Shown in pieces: positions 8,503-19,700 of a stretch of 43,559 nt of DNA. A program made the position numbers and the translations under genes. Origin of the DNA: Bacteroidota bacterium (lineage in GTDB: Bacteria > Bacteroidota > Bacteroidia > M30B66). Every line of letters starts with the position of its first letter. Within the stretch, counting starts at the first letter, position 1. The stretch covers positions 1-43,559 of the forward strand of contig CANHIS010000021.1 in the NCBI GenBank assembly GCA_947460255.1, read 5' to 3'. Under the pieces are notes generated by a model that was not told the origin of the DNA, ran no database searches, and saw only the letters and a program-made list of their open reading frames with translations.

Positions 8503-9737
8503 AAAGGACGATAATACTATTCTTGCTGATTTCATTCAAAATGTATGGTCAAAACGATAGTTTACCATTCATTCGCGACTCATTTAATGTTATTCAAAAT
8601 GCATCAGGATTAGATAAATATTTTAAATCCATAAAATCTTATAAAAACAAATCATCAAATGAAATTAATATTGTTCATGTTGGAGATTCGCATGTTCAAG
8701 CGGGTTTTTATAGTGAGCCTATTAGAAAAGACCTTCAAGCAAAACTAGGAAACGGGGGCAGAGGTTTGGTATTTCCATATCAAGCAGCTAAAACAAATGG
8801 TCCAACAGATTATTCATTTTCATCAAATCAAACCTGGAAAGCCAAAAGGAATTGTATTGAAAAGGGGAATCTTCCTACAGGAATATCGGGGCATGCCATT
8901 TATAACAATTCCAAAGCAGCTGTTTTGACCTTTAAACCTCGAGATAGAAACTTGATAGGCAAACCAACAGAAATTGAAATCTATCATCTTTCCAATCTTG
9001 ACAGCAATTTCACGTATCAAATTACCGATAGCTTAGGACAAATAATTGGTAGCATTGATACGATTAAGAGCACTCCTACCAAGTCAGTTTTCAAAGTTTC
9101 GAAACCTGTATTTCAATGGAATATCATTCCGAATTTAACAAATGACACCGGCAAGTCATCTACTATTTTGGGCATGAATTTGATTAACAACGCTGGCCTA
9201 AAGATGCATACAATTGGTGTAAATGGTGCTGAATATAAACACTATCTCAGAAGTGAATTTTTCAACATACAATTAAAAGAATTAAATCCTGATTTAATTA
9301 TAGTTTCATTGGGCACAAACGAAGCCTATAACACAAAAGACTTTGATCCAATTAAGTTTGAAGCTATCGTTGATTCATTTATAGTTATAACCAAATTAAA
9401 TAATGAAAATGCATCGATTTTACTCGCTTCGCCTCCTAGCATTGGACAAGCAACAGTAACTCGAAATAAGAAAAAAAGGAAGGTTTATCAATACACAGAA
9501 AACAAGAATATTCCGATAGTTTGTGAAATATTGCAGCGACAAGCAATTAAGCATCAATGTGCATACTGGAACTTTTACGAAGTAATGGGTGGGTACAATT
9601 CAATAAATAAGTGGTTTGCAAAAGGAATGACAGATAAACGGAGGATTCATTTCAGCAAAAAAGGATACCTAATTCAAGGCAATTTACTCAAGAATGCTTT
9701 AAATTCTGAGATGCAACAAAAAATAATTCAAGAGTAA
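8499..9737 (+). CDS. Exported SGNH/GDSL-like protein 2 (MBOAT-associated)
   Basis: A 412-aa protein with signal peptide (cleavage near M-Y-G-Q). Block I is V-H-V-G-D-S-H (Ser 64), the block III region is S-L-G-T-N-E, and the C-terminal block V has H384 in R-R-I-H-F-S-K-K-G-Y. The Asp usually three residues before this His is Arg381; a nearby Asp379 might substitute. Its start overlaps the stop of SGNH protein 1 by 4 nt, so the two are translationally coupled and probably work together. Likely role: acetyl transfer to, or binding of, a periplasmic glycan with the MBOAT protein downstream. Confidence 0.75.
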   Translation: MKRTIILFLLISFKMYGQNDSLPFIRDSFNVIQNASGLDKYFKSIKSYKNKSSNEINIVHVGDSHVQAGFYSEPIRKDLQAKLGNGGRGLVFPYQAAKTNGPTDYSFSSNQTWKAKRNCIEKGNLPTGISGHAIYNNSKAAVLTFKPRDRNLIGKPTEIEIYHLSNLDSNFTYQITDSLGQIIGSIDTIKSTPTKSVFKVSKPVFQWNIIPNLTNDTGKSSTILGMNLINNAGLKMHTIGVNGAEYKHYLRSEFFNIQLKELNPDLIIVSLGTNEAYNTKDFDPIKFEAIVDSFIVITKLNNENASILLASPPSIGQATVTRNKKKRKVYQYTENKNIPIVCEILQRQAIKHQCAYWNFYEVMGGYNSINKWFAKGMTDKRRIHFSKKGYLIQGNLLKNALNSEMQQKIIQE

Positions 9738-9738
9738 T

Positions 9739-11211
9739 ATGCTTGATTTGGATCGTTTATTATCACTATTGGTCTATAATCCTGATGATCGACTACTGTT
9801 CAACTCAGGTTTTTTTCTGTATTTTTTACTGATCTTTTTCATTGGATACTTTTCACTGAAGAAATACTCAAACGCAAGAATTGCATTTGTATCATTGTTC
9901 TCGCTTTACTTCTTCTATAAAGCTTGTGGATGGTATGTGGGCTTGGTCATTCTTGCTGCAGTGGTTGACTTCAATTTGAGCACAATCATTTACAAATCAA
10001 GACACAAAGCAAAAAGAAAATCACTTTTAATTTTTAGTTTAATTTTAAACTTAGGATTACTAGGGTATTTCAAATACACTGACTTTTTTATTGGAATAAT
10101 CAATGACATTCAGAACAAAGACATTCAACCGCTTAAACTAATATTACCTGTTGGGATTTCCTTTTACACTTTTGAAAATATCAGCTACACAATAGACATT
10201 TACCGCAGAAGCTGCAAGCCAGTGAAGCGGTTTATGGACTATTTGTACTTCTTATCATTTTTCCCAAAGTTGATGATGGGTCCTATTGTGAGGGCTGCAG
10301 ATTTTATTCCTCAAATAAGAAAACCAGTTTGGCTTACCGGTGAAGATGTTTCAAAAGGTTTGTTTTTAATTCTAACTGGGTGCTTTAAAAAAGTCGTTAT
10401 ATCTGATTATTTGAGCACACATTTAGTGAATAGTGTTTTTGATGATCCATTACGATATTCTGGAATAGAGTGTTTAATGGCTGTTTATGGATACGCACTT
10501 GTGATATATTGTGACTTCAGCGGTTATTCTGACATGGCCATTGGAATTGCCAAATGGATGGGCATTGATGTGAATATCAACTTCAATGCACCTTATCAAA
10601 GTAAATCAATCACAGAATTTTGGAGAAGGTGGCATATTTCATTATCGAGTTGGCTTCGAGATTACCTATACATTTCGTTAGGAGGGAATAGAAAAGGAAA
10701 GCTAAGAACCTATTTCAATTTGATTGTAACAATGGTCATTGGAGGTTTTTGGCATGGAGCAAGTTGGAATTTTATTTTTTGGGGTGCTGCGCATGGAATT
10801 ATCCTCGCAATTGAAAAACTTTGGAAAGACAATAGAAAACCTTCAACTCAGCAAAGTGGCTTCCTGATTAGAATGTTCCAAACCTTCATCACCTTCCACA
10901 TTGTTTGTGCTTTGTGGGTTTTCTTTAAAGCTGAGTCTTTCAGTATTTCATTGGATATGTTTAAACAAATAATATATGGTTTAGACATTTCAATCCTTCC
11001 AGCCTTCTGGAAAGCATATCAAGGAACGATTTTAATTATGGTTGGTGCATTTATTCTTCATGCTTTTCCAATGAAATGGAATGATAATGTAATTTCAATT
11101 TCAACTAAATTGCATTGGACGGTAAAAATGCTTGGAATGACGATCGTTCTTGCTTTGATGTACTATTTCAACACTGCAGGACAAGTGCTACCAATTTACC
11201 TTCAATTTTAA
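9739..11211 (+). CDS. MBOAT O-acyltransferase (AlgI/PatA-like)
   Basis: A polytopic inner membrane protein of 490 aa with about ten hydrophobic segments. Diagnostic MBOAT motifs: S-F-Y-T-F-E-N near residue 140, P-K-L-M-M-G-P-I-V-R, C-D-F-S-G-Y-S-D-M-A, E-F-W-R-R-W-H-I-S-L-S-S-W and G-G-F-W-H-G-A-S-W containing the conserved catalytic His. These proteins move acetyl groups from cytoplasmic acetyl-CoA across the membrane to partners that modify alginate, peptidoglycan or other polymers. It starts 1 nt after the SGNH protein 2 stop. The substrate is unknown. Confidence 0.9.
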   Translation: MLDLDRLLSLLVYNPDDRLLFNSGFFLYFLLIFFIGYFSLKKYSNARIAFVSLFSLYFFYKACGWYVGLVILAAVVDFNLSTIIYKSRHKAKRKSLLIFSLILNLGLLGYFKYTDFFIGIINDIQNKDIQPLKLILPVGISFYTFENISYTIDIYRRSCKPVKRFMDYLYFLSFFPKLMMGPIVRAADFIPQIRKPVWLTGEDVSKGLFLILTGCFKKVVISDYLSTHLVNSVFDDPLRYSGIECLMAVYGYALVIYCDFSGYSDMAIGIAKWMGIDVNINFNAPYQSKSITEFWRRWHISLSSWLRDYLYISLGGNRKGKLRTYFNLIVTMVIGGFWHGASWNFIFWGAAHGIILAIEKLWKDNRKPSTQQSGFLIRMFQTFITFHIVCALWVFFKAESFSISLDMFKQIIYGLDISILPAFWKAYQGTILIMVGAFILHAFPMKWNDNVISISTKLHWTVKMLGMTIVLALMYYFNTAGQVLPIYLQF

Positions 11212-11232
11212 TTTGAACTCATTCCCAATGCT

Positions 11233-11589
11233 CTAATTCTTATTGAATTTTAACACCTTCCATGCCCAATATATTAATAGGAATTGAATTGGTAAACGAA
11301 TGTAAGCAACAATTTTAGAGCCTATTGCAGGAAACTCTTTGAAAACATCTATTACATGCAAAGGCAGAAAAACAATCATCATCAAAAAAATTACCTGAGC
11401 AGATAACAGCCTTGTAGGCTTATAAAAATATGCTAAGCCAACAATAATTTCAATAAATCCAGATATGTAATTAATAAATTGTCTAGGAAGAAATTCTGGA
11501 ATGAAAGCTTGAAACATTTCTGGTTGAAGAAAATGGGAAACTCCACCCAAAATAATGAATACAGGCAAAATAAAAGACAGTTGCTTCAT
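11233..11589 (-). CDS. DoxX-family membrane protein
   Basis: A 118-aa protein with four predicted transmembrane helices and the small-residue pattern of DoxX proteins (G-G-V-S-H-F near residue 17, I-S-G-F-I-E-I-I-V-G in the second helix). The ATG at 11589 gives a start directly before the first helix; an upstream start at 11637 would add an unlikely basic leader. Function in this organism is unknown; family members have been linked to thiol and redox metabolism. It converges on the MBOAT gene with 21 nt between them. Confidence 0.75.
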   Translation of the reverse strand: MKQLSFILPVFIILGGVSHFLQPEMFQAFIPEFLPRQFINYISGFIEIIVGLAYFYKPTRLLSAQVIFLMMIVFLPLHVIDVFKEFPAIGSKIVAYIRLPIQFLLIYWAWKVLKFNKN

Positions 11590-11709
11590 TTGATTAAACT
11601 TTAAATTAATAAAAAAAGATCGAACTAATCGATACAAATTAAATCTATTCTAACAAATAAAACATGATTATAAACAGAAAGCAATAACAATATCTTCTAG
11701 ATTACAAAA

Positions 11710-11745
11710 TAAAAAAGCCTTTCCGAAGTCAATCAGAAAGGCTTT
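11710..11745 (-). terminator. Terminator of tRNA-Arg
   Basis: On the minus strand a 10-bp stem AAAGCCTTTC / GAAAGGCTTT with a 12-nt loop is followed by a T run, just downstream of tRNA-Arg. Confidence 0.8.
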
Positions 11746-11750
11746 ATCAG

Positions 11751-11824
11751 TGATCCCGTTTGGATTCGAACCAAAGACCCACAGCTTAGAAGGCTGTTGC
11801 TCTATCCAACTGAGCTACGGGACC
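11751..11824 (-). tRNA. tRNA-Arg(TCT)
   Basis: Minus strand acceptor GGTCCCG/CGGGATC (one G-T wobble) with discriminator A, D-arm beginning TAGCTCAG, anticodon stem ACAGC/GCTGT with loop CTTCTAA (anticodon TCT), and T-loop GGTTCGAATCC. CCA is not encoded. It has its own promoter and terminator. Confidence 0.95.
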
Positions 11825-11836
11825 GGAAAACGGGTG

Positions 11837-11865
11837 CAAATATAGGAAAAGATCTTTCGGTTCAA
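11837..11865 (-). promoter_or_regulatory. Promoter of tRNA-Arg
   Basis: Minus strand TTG (plus 11863-11865), 18 nt, TATATTTG (plus 11837-11844): an exact Bacteroidota promoter match immediately upstream of the tRNA. Confidence 0.7.
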
Positions 11866-11998
11866 GCAGTTTATCCAAAAACAATCATTAGCCTAATATT
11901 CAAGCTAATACAATCTAATCATTCCAAAGCAAATTGTTAAAAATGACTATTAAAGCAGTTTGACGAACGAGAATCTTCAACCTAAAGAAGCAGTACCC

Positions 11999-12016
11999 AT
12001 CACTAGTATTAGTGAT
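11999..12016. promoter_or_regulatory. Perfect dyad, candidate operator of the three-gene surface module
   Basis: Perfect inverted repeat ATCACTA-N4-TAGTGAT. Its right end shares a base with the TTG -33 element (12016-12018) of the promoter serving the operon from 12070. The geometry suits a dimeric regulator binding at or next to the -33 element. No cognate regulator is encoded alongside. Confidence 0.45.
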
Positions 12017-12046
12017 TGACCAACACTATATGCAAAGGTACTTTTG
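12016..12046 (+). promoter_or_regulatory. Promoter of the three-gene surface module
   Basis: TTG (12016-12018), 20 nt, TACTTTTG (12039-12046), an exact Bacteroidota consensus match. The predicted start near 12053 supports ATG 12070 as the real first codon, since the in-frame TTG at 12016 would be the -33 element itself. Confidence 0.65.
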
Positions 12047-12069
12047 GAAACAACCTAACCGTTTTACTT

Positions 12070-13740
12070 ATGCTTTCCAGAATCCTTGCGCTTACAGTAA
12101 TTTTGATATCCTCAGCGGAATTGCTGGGTCAAGATCTGGAAGGCATTCGTAACAAAAAACCATTGGAATTCGGAGGCAGTCTTTCAGCTTTTGCAGATGG
12201 CTATTTTGTAGATGGAATCGCACCACGCAGCACGCCATTCAATTGGAGATTAACGGGAAGCCCAACACTTACTATATACGGAATTACACTGCCATTTTAT
12301 TTTAATATTGGTTCTCAGGCACGAAACTTTACACAACCATTCAATCAGTTTGGCGTGAGTCCGAAGTACAAATGGGCAACAGCTCATCTTGGATGGAGAA
12401 ACCTAACATATTCACAATACACGCTTTCTGGTATTTCATTCTTTGGAGCTGGTGTTGAATTGAATCCTGGCAAATTTAGGTTTTCCGCCATGTACGGTCG
12501 ATTTAATAGAGCGATCAGATTTGATACAATACCACAACAATTTGTAACACCTGAGCCAGTATACGAAAGAAAAGGCTTTAGCACCAGAATCGGATTTGGA
12601 AATGCATCAAATTTTTTAGATTTCATTTTCTTCAAAGCGAAGGATGATTCGAGTTCATTCCAAAATGCGCCATATAAAATCAAACCAGCAGAAAACGCCA
12701 TTTTTGGAATTACATCCCGGTTGCTTCTCTTCAAACATCTTCAAATACATTTAGATGGAGCATTGAGCGGATATACAAGAGATTTAAGATCCGATTCAGT
12801 TTCTGATGAATCATTGCAACGACTAGACTTTATCCTAAAAACAAATGCGTCCTCGCAATTACTATTTGCAGGAAATGCAAGTTTGGGATATGTATCAAAA
12901 TATTTTGGTTTGAAAGTGCAGTATAGACGAGTAGATCAGGATTATAAATCCATGGGATCCTTTCAATATCAAACAGATATACAAGCCATTACGGTAGAAC
13001 CATCTATAAACATCCTAAAAAGTAAAATCAGATTAAGTGGAAGTATTGGACAGCAATCAGACAATATCTCCAGGTCTAAAATGATTGCTACTTCAAGAAC
13101 CATAGGATCAGTGAATTTAAGTCTAAATCCTAGCAGAAAATATGGATTAGACATTCAATACGGTAATTACGGAGTTACCCAAAGAGCAGGCATCATCCCA
13201 TTAAACGACACAATTAGAATGGCCATAGCCAATCAAAACGTGAATGTGATTAATCGTTTCACTACGATCAATAAAACACGTGCATTAACAATTGTATTGC
13301 TCAATACTTACCAAGAAATGACCAATTTAAATCCTCTGTTTCCTGCATTTATTGAAAGTCAGGTCATCATTGGAAACTTAAATGTTAATTATACAATGAT
13401 TAGGAATGGTATTAATTTGAGTGGAGGATATAACTATAGCAGAAGTTCGTTTTCCCAAGGTATCATTGAACTGAGTGGACCAATCATTGGCTTCGGAAAA
13501 AATATGCTTAAGAATAGAATGAACGCATCAGTTAGCGGTGGATTTCAATCGAGTAAATTCAATGGAAATTCGAATGGAATTACAATTAATTCTGGGGTTA
13601 ACTTAAATTATAGAATTTCAAAATCAAACAATTTCACCTTGAATTTTAGGTTGATTAAAAACACTTCCAACAATCCTGTTTCAGTTCCATTTACAGAAGG
13701 ATTTATCTCAGCTGGTTATCAGTACACACTCGGAAAATGA
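12070..13740 (+). CDS. Predicted outer membrane beta-barrel protein, first gene of three-gene module
   Basis: A 556-aa protein with signal peptide (cleavage near L-L-G-Q) and, over its whole length, alternating hydrophobic/polar strands with turns, ending in an aromatic-rich strand S-A-G-Y-Q-Y-T-L-G-K. This pattern fits an outer membrane beta-barrel of roughly 20 or more strands. No TonB box, plug or OmpA domain is visible. I do not recognise a named family. The upstream promoter fixes the start at 12070. Its stop overlaps the start of the 2232-aa gene (ATGATG), so the pair is translationally coupled; the barrel may serve as the membrane partner or exporter of the giant protein, which is inference from context. 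Confidence 0.7.
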   Translation: MLSRILALTVILISSAELLGQDLEGIRNKKPLEFGGSLSAFADGYFVDGIAPRSTPFNWRLTGSPTLTIYGITLPFYFNIGSQARNFTQPFNQFGVSPKYKWATAHLGWRNLTYSQYTLSGISFFGAGVELNPGKFRFSAMYGRFNRAIRFDTIPQQFVTPEPVYERKGFSTRIGFGNASNFLDFIFFKAKDDSSSFQNAPYKIKPAENAIFGITSRLLLFKHLQIHLDGALSGYTRDLRSDSVSDESLQRLDFILKTNASSQLLFAGNASLGYVSKYFGLKVQYRRVDQDYKSMGSFQYQTDIQAITVEPSINILKSKIRLSGSIGQQSDNISRSKMIATSRTIGSVNLSLNPSRKYGLDIQYGNYGVTQRAGIIPLNDTIRMAIANQNVNVINRFTTINKTRALTIVLLNTYQEMTNLNPLFPAFIESQVIIGNLNVNYTMIRNGINLSGGYNYSRSSFSQGIIELSGPIIGFGKNMLKNRMNASVSGGFQSSKFNGNSNGITINSGVNLNYRISKSNNFTLNFRLIKNTSNNPVSVPFTEGFISAGYQYTLGK

Positions 13741-16700
13741 TGAAATTTCAAATAAATTCAAGTCAAAAAATGTTTAGAATTGCTGCGTTTATTGTTTTTA
13801 GTATTGCTCTAATATTAGGAAAAAGCAATAAACTGAAGGCACAAGGTCAACCGATAAACATAAGCATTTCGGTAAATCCACCATATTCTGTGGATGCTTT
13901 GGATTACTTCAATTCTCCAACACAAACCACACTCACGCTGGTAAATACCTCGCAGCAAGCTCAAAGTGTATTTCTTGCTGGAAGTTTAAGAAATCTTAGC
14001 ACAGATCAAAGCGTTACCATTCGAAATGATATAATACCGGCAGTACCGGCACTTGTATTAAACCCAGGAGTAACTGTGATGACTGGTGTTGATTTACAAA
14101 TATATGTGGATGAAGCTGCTCTTCAATTTGCAGGAATTACCCAACAAGAAGCGCTCAATGGAAATTTGCCAGAAGGAGAATATCAATTGTGTTTGCAAGC
14201 ATATGATTATTCGAATTTAGAATTGCGATCTCAGACAGAACCTTTGGGATGTTCAAATATTTTCACCATTCAATTTGTTCAACCGCCGCTTTTAATTACA
14301 CCAACGTGTTCAACAGAAGTTTCATTTAGCAATCCTCAAAACGTAGTATTCAGCTGGGTTCCACCTTCGGTAGCAATAAATCCAGCATTTCTAAATTATG
14401 AGTTTAAATTAATTGAAGTTCCTCAAGGAATGAATGCAATTGCAGCAATGAATGCCGTTGGAGTTCCAGTAATTACATTGAATACGAACTTCACCACGAT
14501 TGTTTATTCTGCAATTAATCCAACATTAAATCCTGGACGACTTTATGCATGGCGAGTAAAAGTTACTGATGCATCAGGAACTGTGGCGTTTTCTAACAAT
14601 GGAATAAGTGAAATTTGTGAATTTACTTATGGCCTTCCTTTCACTCCTGATTTACCCAATCGAGGAAAACTAATTTATCCAGTACCTGGAAAAAGAACTC
14701 CATTTAGAAATGTTCCAATGATTGTTCAATATGAGCCATATGATTCAACATTCAGAAGCTATAATTTCAGAACAACAATAACAGAAAATGGAGAACAACA
14801 CGATCTCATTGAGAATACAGTGAATTGGCCCAATGGAGCAGAAACATTTTTACAGCAACAACTTACATTTCCGCCATCATTGTTGCAATTAACGAGCCTT
14901 CAGGTTGGACGAAATTTAATTACATCTCCAGGATCAACAACACTTAGAGCCAATAAAACATACAATTTAAACAGCGCAATTACTTTCACGAAGAATGATG
15001 GAACAGAAGAAATTGTCCAAATAAATGACAATTTTACTCAAGGATTTGAAAAACCCTTGCTCAAGCAACCAGCGAGAGATACTGCCATTTTAAATCGTGT
15101 GGTTAAATTCAAATTCACCAATTCTGATACTGTGAGATTTAATCCTGGTGATGCGGGTTTAATTCCACCTTCTGAAGTAACAAAAGCACTAAAAGGAACC
15201 AGTGATAAATTATTCAAAGCAGAAGTAAGAGAACGATATCGAATTGAAGTATCTAAAACAATTCAATTTGATACCATAATTGCAGCCGGAAGTAATTTAT
15301 TTAATGCGTCGTTTAATGTTGTTCCTGGAAACATCAGTAATTTCCTTAAGAATACGATTTACAAAGAACTTGAACATGAACTTTATTTACCTGACACTGG
15401 ACAATATTACTGGCGTGTTCATTGGCTAACTGATGTTGCAGACACAGCATCAATACCATATGAAACTAGCGCGATTCAATCCTTCAGAATATTCAATGCG
15501 CCTTCGGCAGATAGCATCAGCAGTGCTTGTGTCGACGATTGTAATGCACCAATAATTACGAATCGAAACCCTTCAACCGACCTGCAGCCGGAGCAAATCG
15601 TACGTGTTGGAAAATTCCAAATGACTGTTAGATCCGTTAATTTCAATGGACCAATGGCAAGTGGACTAGGTGAAATCAGAGTGCCATTCATGAATACAGT
15701 TGTGAAGGTTCAATTTTCTGAAGCCTTAATTAATTCGGAAAAACAACTTTACCAAGGAAATGCAGTCGCACGCTACGATACCATTGGTTTTATGCCCAAT
15801 ATTCCTGGATTGGGGAAACTCACAGTCACAAATGCCAGAGAATTGCTGAAATATGTTGAGAATGATAGATATGCTTCTGTTTTCGATCCAAACATCCCAA
15901 TGGGACTTCCGCTAGGATTAGACAAAGAATACACAGGAGAAAGATTTATGATTGCCATAGTTGGTATAAATTTCAATTCTGAAAGAGCGACATTGGCCGC
16001 TGCTGCAAGTGTAGAACTTCCTTTCCTTGATGATCGCTTGTCGGATGGTGGAAAATACTCCGTCGGACTTGGGGCTTCAGATATTTGTTTTCATCCTGAT
16101 GGATTAGCAGGAACAGGATTAGGTGCACTTTACCTTACCGATCCAGTTGAAATTCCATATTCGGAAGGACAATATGTGATGCTAAAAAATTCAATCATTG
16201 ATCCATCAACGGGTTCAGTTGCAGATTCAGGCACTTACTACAGCTGGGATTGTCATGGTTTCAGACTTTTGCATGTGGAAGGTGAAGTTTCATTTAGCGA
16301 TTCAGTTTTAATTAAAGCTTCGAACAATAACAGCAAAGCGTTAGGTGATGTAAAGGCGAGATTTGGATTTAATGTGAGGAGATCAGGAAACTGGCTTGCG
16401 TCAATCGATGTAGATCCATTTCAAATACCAGGATTAGAAGATTGGAATTTCATTATTGATGAGGCAACAATGGATTTTAGTGATTTAGAAAATCCGCAAT
16501 CGATGGTATTTCCGGCAAATTATCCTGGGGAAAGAAGCACGTTATGGAATGGTTTTCATTTCAAAAGTTTAAGGGTCGGATTGCCAAAGAATTTCAAAAT
16601 TAGAACACCAGAAACCGATGTAGCATTAACAGATTCATTGCTAAAGGATCGTGTTGTAATTGGAATTAACAATGTTTTAATAGATAGAAGTGGTGTTTCA

Positions 16701-19700
16701 GGAAAATTGGAAGCACTTCGGTTATTGGAAATTGAAAATGGAATGCTTGGTGAATGGGGATTTGGCATTGATACCATGAGCATTGAAATTACTTCCAACA
16801 GTTTTGTTCGAGGTGGATTTTCAGGGAAATTAATTACTCCACTCTCCCCTACTCGAATTAAATACGCGTCAATTTTATCACAAGGAGCCAACAATGCAGG
16901 ACTAACCTATCAATTTAATGTAAAGCTTGATACGCTTACTGTTCCAATTTGGGCAGCAAATATGACTTTATTGCCTACTTCTCATATTGCTGTAACGATT
17001 ACATCTCAATCGTTTACACCCGAATTAAATCTGAATGGATCTTTTGATATCACAAGGAAAATTGGGGAAATTCCTGTAAAATTCGCTGGAGTTCAATTTC
17101 AGCAGTTAAAATTATCATCCACTGCACCTTATTTATCTTGCAATTCATTTGCCTTTGCTAGTCCGCAGAAGGAAATGTCGGGATTCCCAGTAACCATAAG
17201 TAATATAAATCTTGGGCAACAAGATTTCCATGGCTTGTTTAGTTGGGATGATGCGCCTGGACCAAGGATGGCTCTGAATTTTACATTAAATGTGAATTTT
17301 ACAGGTGAAGCAAATACATTCGGAGGAAGCACTACACTTGCGGTTCTAGGAAGATTTAAGCCTGGATCAATACTTGGAGGTGATGAAGAAAATCCATGGC
17401 CAAGTTTAGCATTATCGGGTGTTGACTTGAAAAGCATCAATATTCAAGGTGATTTAGGTTTCGTGGAATTAAAAGGATATGTGAATTTTTATGCACAAGA
17501 TTCTATCTATGGACAAGGCTTTAATGGCGGAATTGAAGCTACATTCATCAAAACAATTAAAGTTTCTGTAGTTGGTGGATTTGGCGAAATAAATGAGATG
17601 CGTTATTGGTATGTAGATGCCATGACCAAATTCGTTCCTGGAATTCCAATGGGAATTACACCGTATCAAATTCCTATGGATATTTATGGATTTGGTGGTG
17701 GTGCATTTTATAAGATGCGACTGGCAGATCCTCCGCCACCGGCTGGCAATATAAGTACAGCTGCTGCGCCAACGACACCGCCACCTGGAACTACATTAAC
17801 AAATGTTCGCTTGGTGCCCGATGAAAATACGTTATTCGGTTTAAAAGCCACGGTGATAATTGGAACTACTGGCGGTGGACAAGCATTTAATGCCGACATT
17901 ACACTTACCGCAACATTTAATAATTCAGGAGGTATATCTCAAATTGCATTCGATGGTGATGGATATTTCATGACCTCGGTAATGGACAGAAGTTTTACTG
18001 CAGTGAGAGCAGGAGTTTTGTTGCAATACGATTTTAATGCAAAAATTCTCACTGGAAATTTTGATGTGATGATTAATGTTCCACTGACATTAAAGGGCCG
18101 ACAAGACAACAACATTGCAGGAAATGCATATTTGTATGTTGGTCCAGACAAGTGGCAAATTTTAGTTGGGGAACCCGTTCCAGATGCAGCAAGAGTTGGT
18201 GTGAGATTAGCAAATTCATTTGATGCAAGTGGATATTTAATGGCAGGAGAGGAATTACCTGCACCACCTCCTCCTCCATCCAAAGTTTTAGAAATCTTGG
18301 GAGAATTAAATTCAGTAAGAAGTCCAGGCATTTCTAACGGTACAGGATTCGCATTCGGAGCTTCATTTCAACCGCCAAAAATCCAAACTGAGATTTCGCC
18401 ATTCTACTGTAATTTGGATGCAGAAGTTGGGTTTGATATGAATTTGTTTGACTATGGATCTACACGTTGTGATGGTATGAATCCAGGTGAACGAATGGGC
18501 ATAAATGGATGGTACGCCAATGGCTCAATTTGGGGCTATTTTGATGGAAATATCGGTATCGAAGCGAACATTTTCGGTGATATTCAGAAGTACAATATCC
18601 TAAATGTAAAAGCTGCAGTTTTGATGCAAGCGGGCTTTCCAAATCCTTACTGGATAAAAGGAACATTAGGTGGAAGTTATACTTTGTTGGGCGGATTAAT
18701 TGAAGGAAATTGCAGATATAAAATAGAACTCGGCGATTTTTGCGCACCTGCTCCAGAAACGCCTATATCTGGTGTTAAAATGATTTCTGAAGTTTCCCCA
18801 GCCAATGCACTAGCAGATGTTGACTGTGGAATTTCTCCCGGAGCTATTTTCAATGTTGATGTTAACAAGGTGTTTGATCTACCTGAAAATGCATCAGACG
18901 GTTCCGTAATAAACAGGAAATTCAGATTTATAATTGAGAATTTTAGCCTACGTAAAAGCAGTGCATCTGGAACAATTATTACCACTACACAATCAACAAG
19001 TTTAGATGGCTCACAAGCCATGTTAAGCACTGCTGATTTGTTGGATGCCTACACAAATTATTTCATTTCAATTACAATTGTGGCTCAAGAATTTATCAAC
19101 GGATCATGGAGAACAGCGAAGCGGAATAACAATACTGAAATTCGTGAAATTGTATCACAAAGCTTTAAAACTGGAGCTAGACCTGATAAAATTAGAGACC
19201 AAGATGTTTTGTATTGCTATCCATTTAATAAGCAGCGCTATTTCGTGAAAGACAATACCGAATTCGGCTTGATTAAATTGAAGTATTCAATGGCATATTT
19301 ATTTAACACAGCGCCAGCTGTAGGATACAATAGAACCTACCATGTAACATTTCAACCAACAACTGGAGGAACTCCAATTGAAAAAACTGTTACATACGTT
19401 AGTTCAGAAAATAGAGTCAAATTTGATATGCCCGTATTAAATCCAAATACAATTTACCGAATTAGAATTCTACACAGGGATACCAGAAATCAAACAGCAT
19501 CTAATAGTTCGAATTTATTGGGTAATGGTTTTCAATTAGCCAATAATCAATTTGTGTCGATATTGGGCGACAATGTACTTATCAGAAACAGAAGATTTTC
19601 TGAAAATCAGATGATCAGAGATAACGAACATCTCCTTTATGAGTATTATTTCAGAACCTCTGGCTTCTCAACTTATACAAGCAAAATAAATGCGCTTTCC

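Noticed and set aside
12016-12069. Upstream TTG start extending the barrel protein by 18 residues
   Set aside because: The TTG is part of the predicted -33 element and the ATG at 12070 gives a standard signal peptide.
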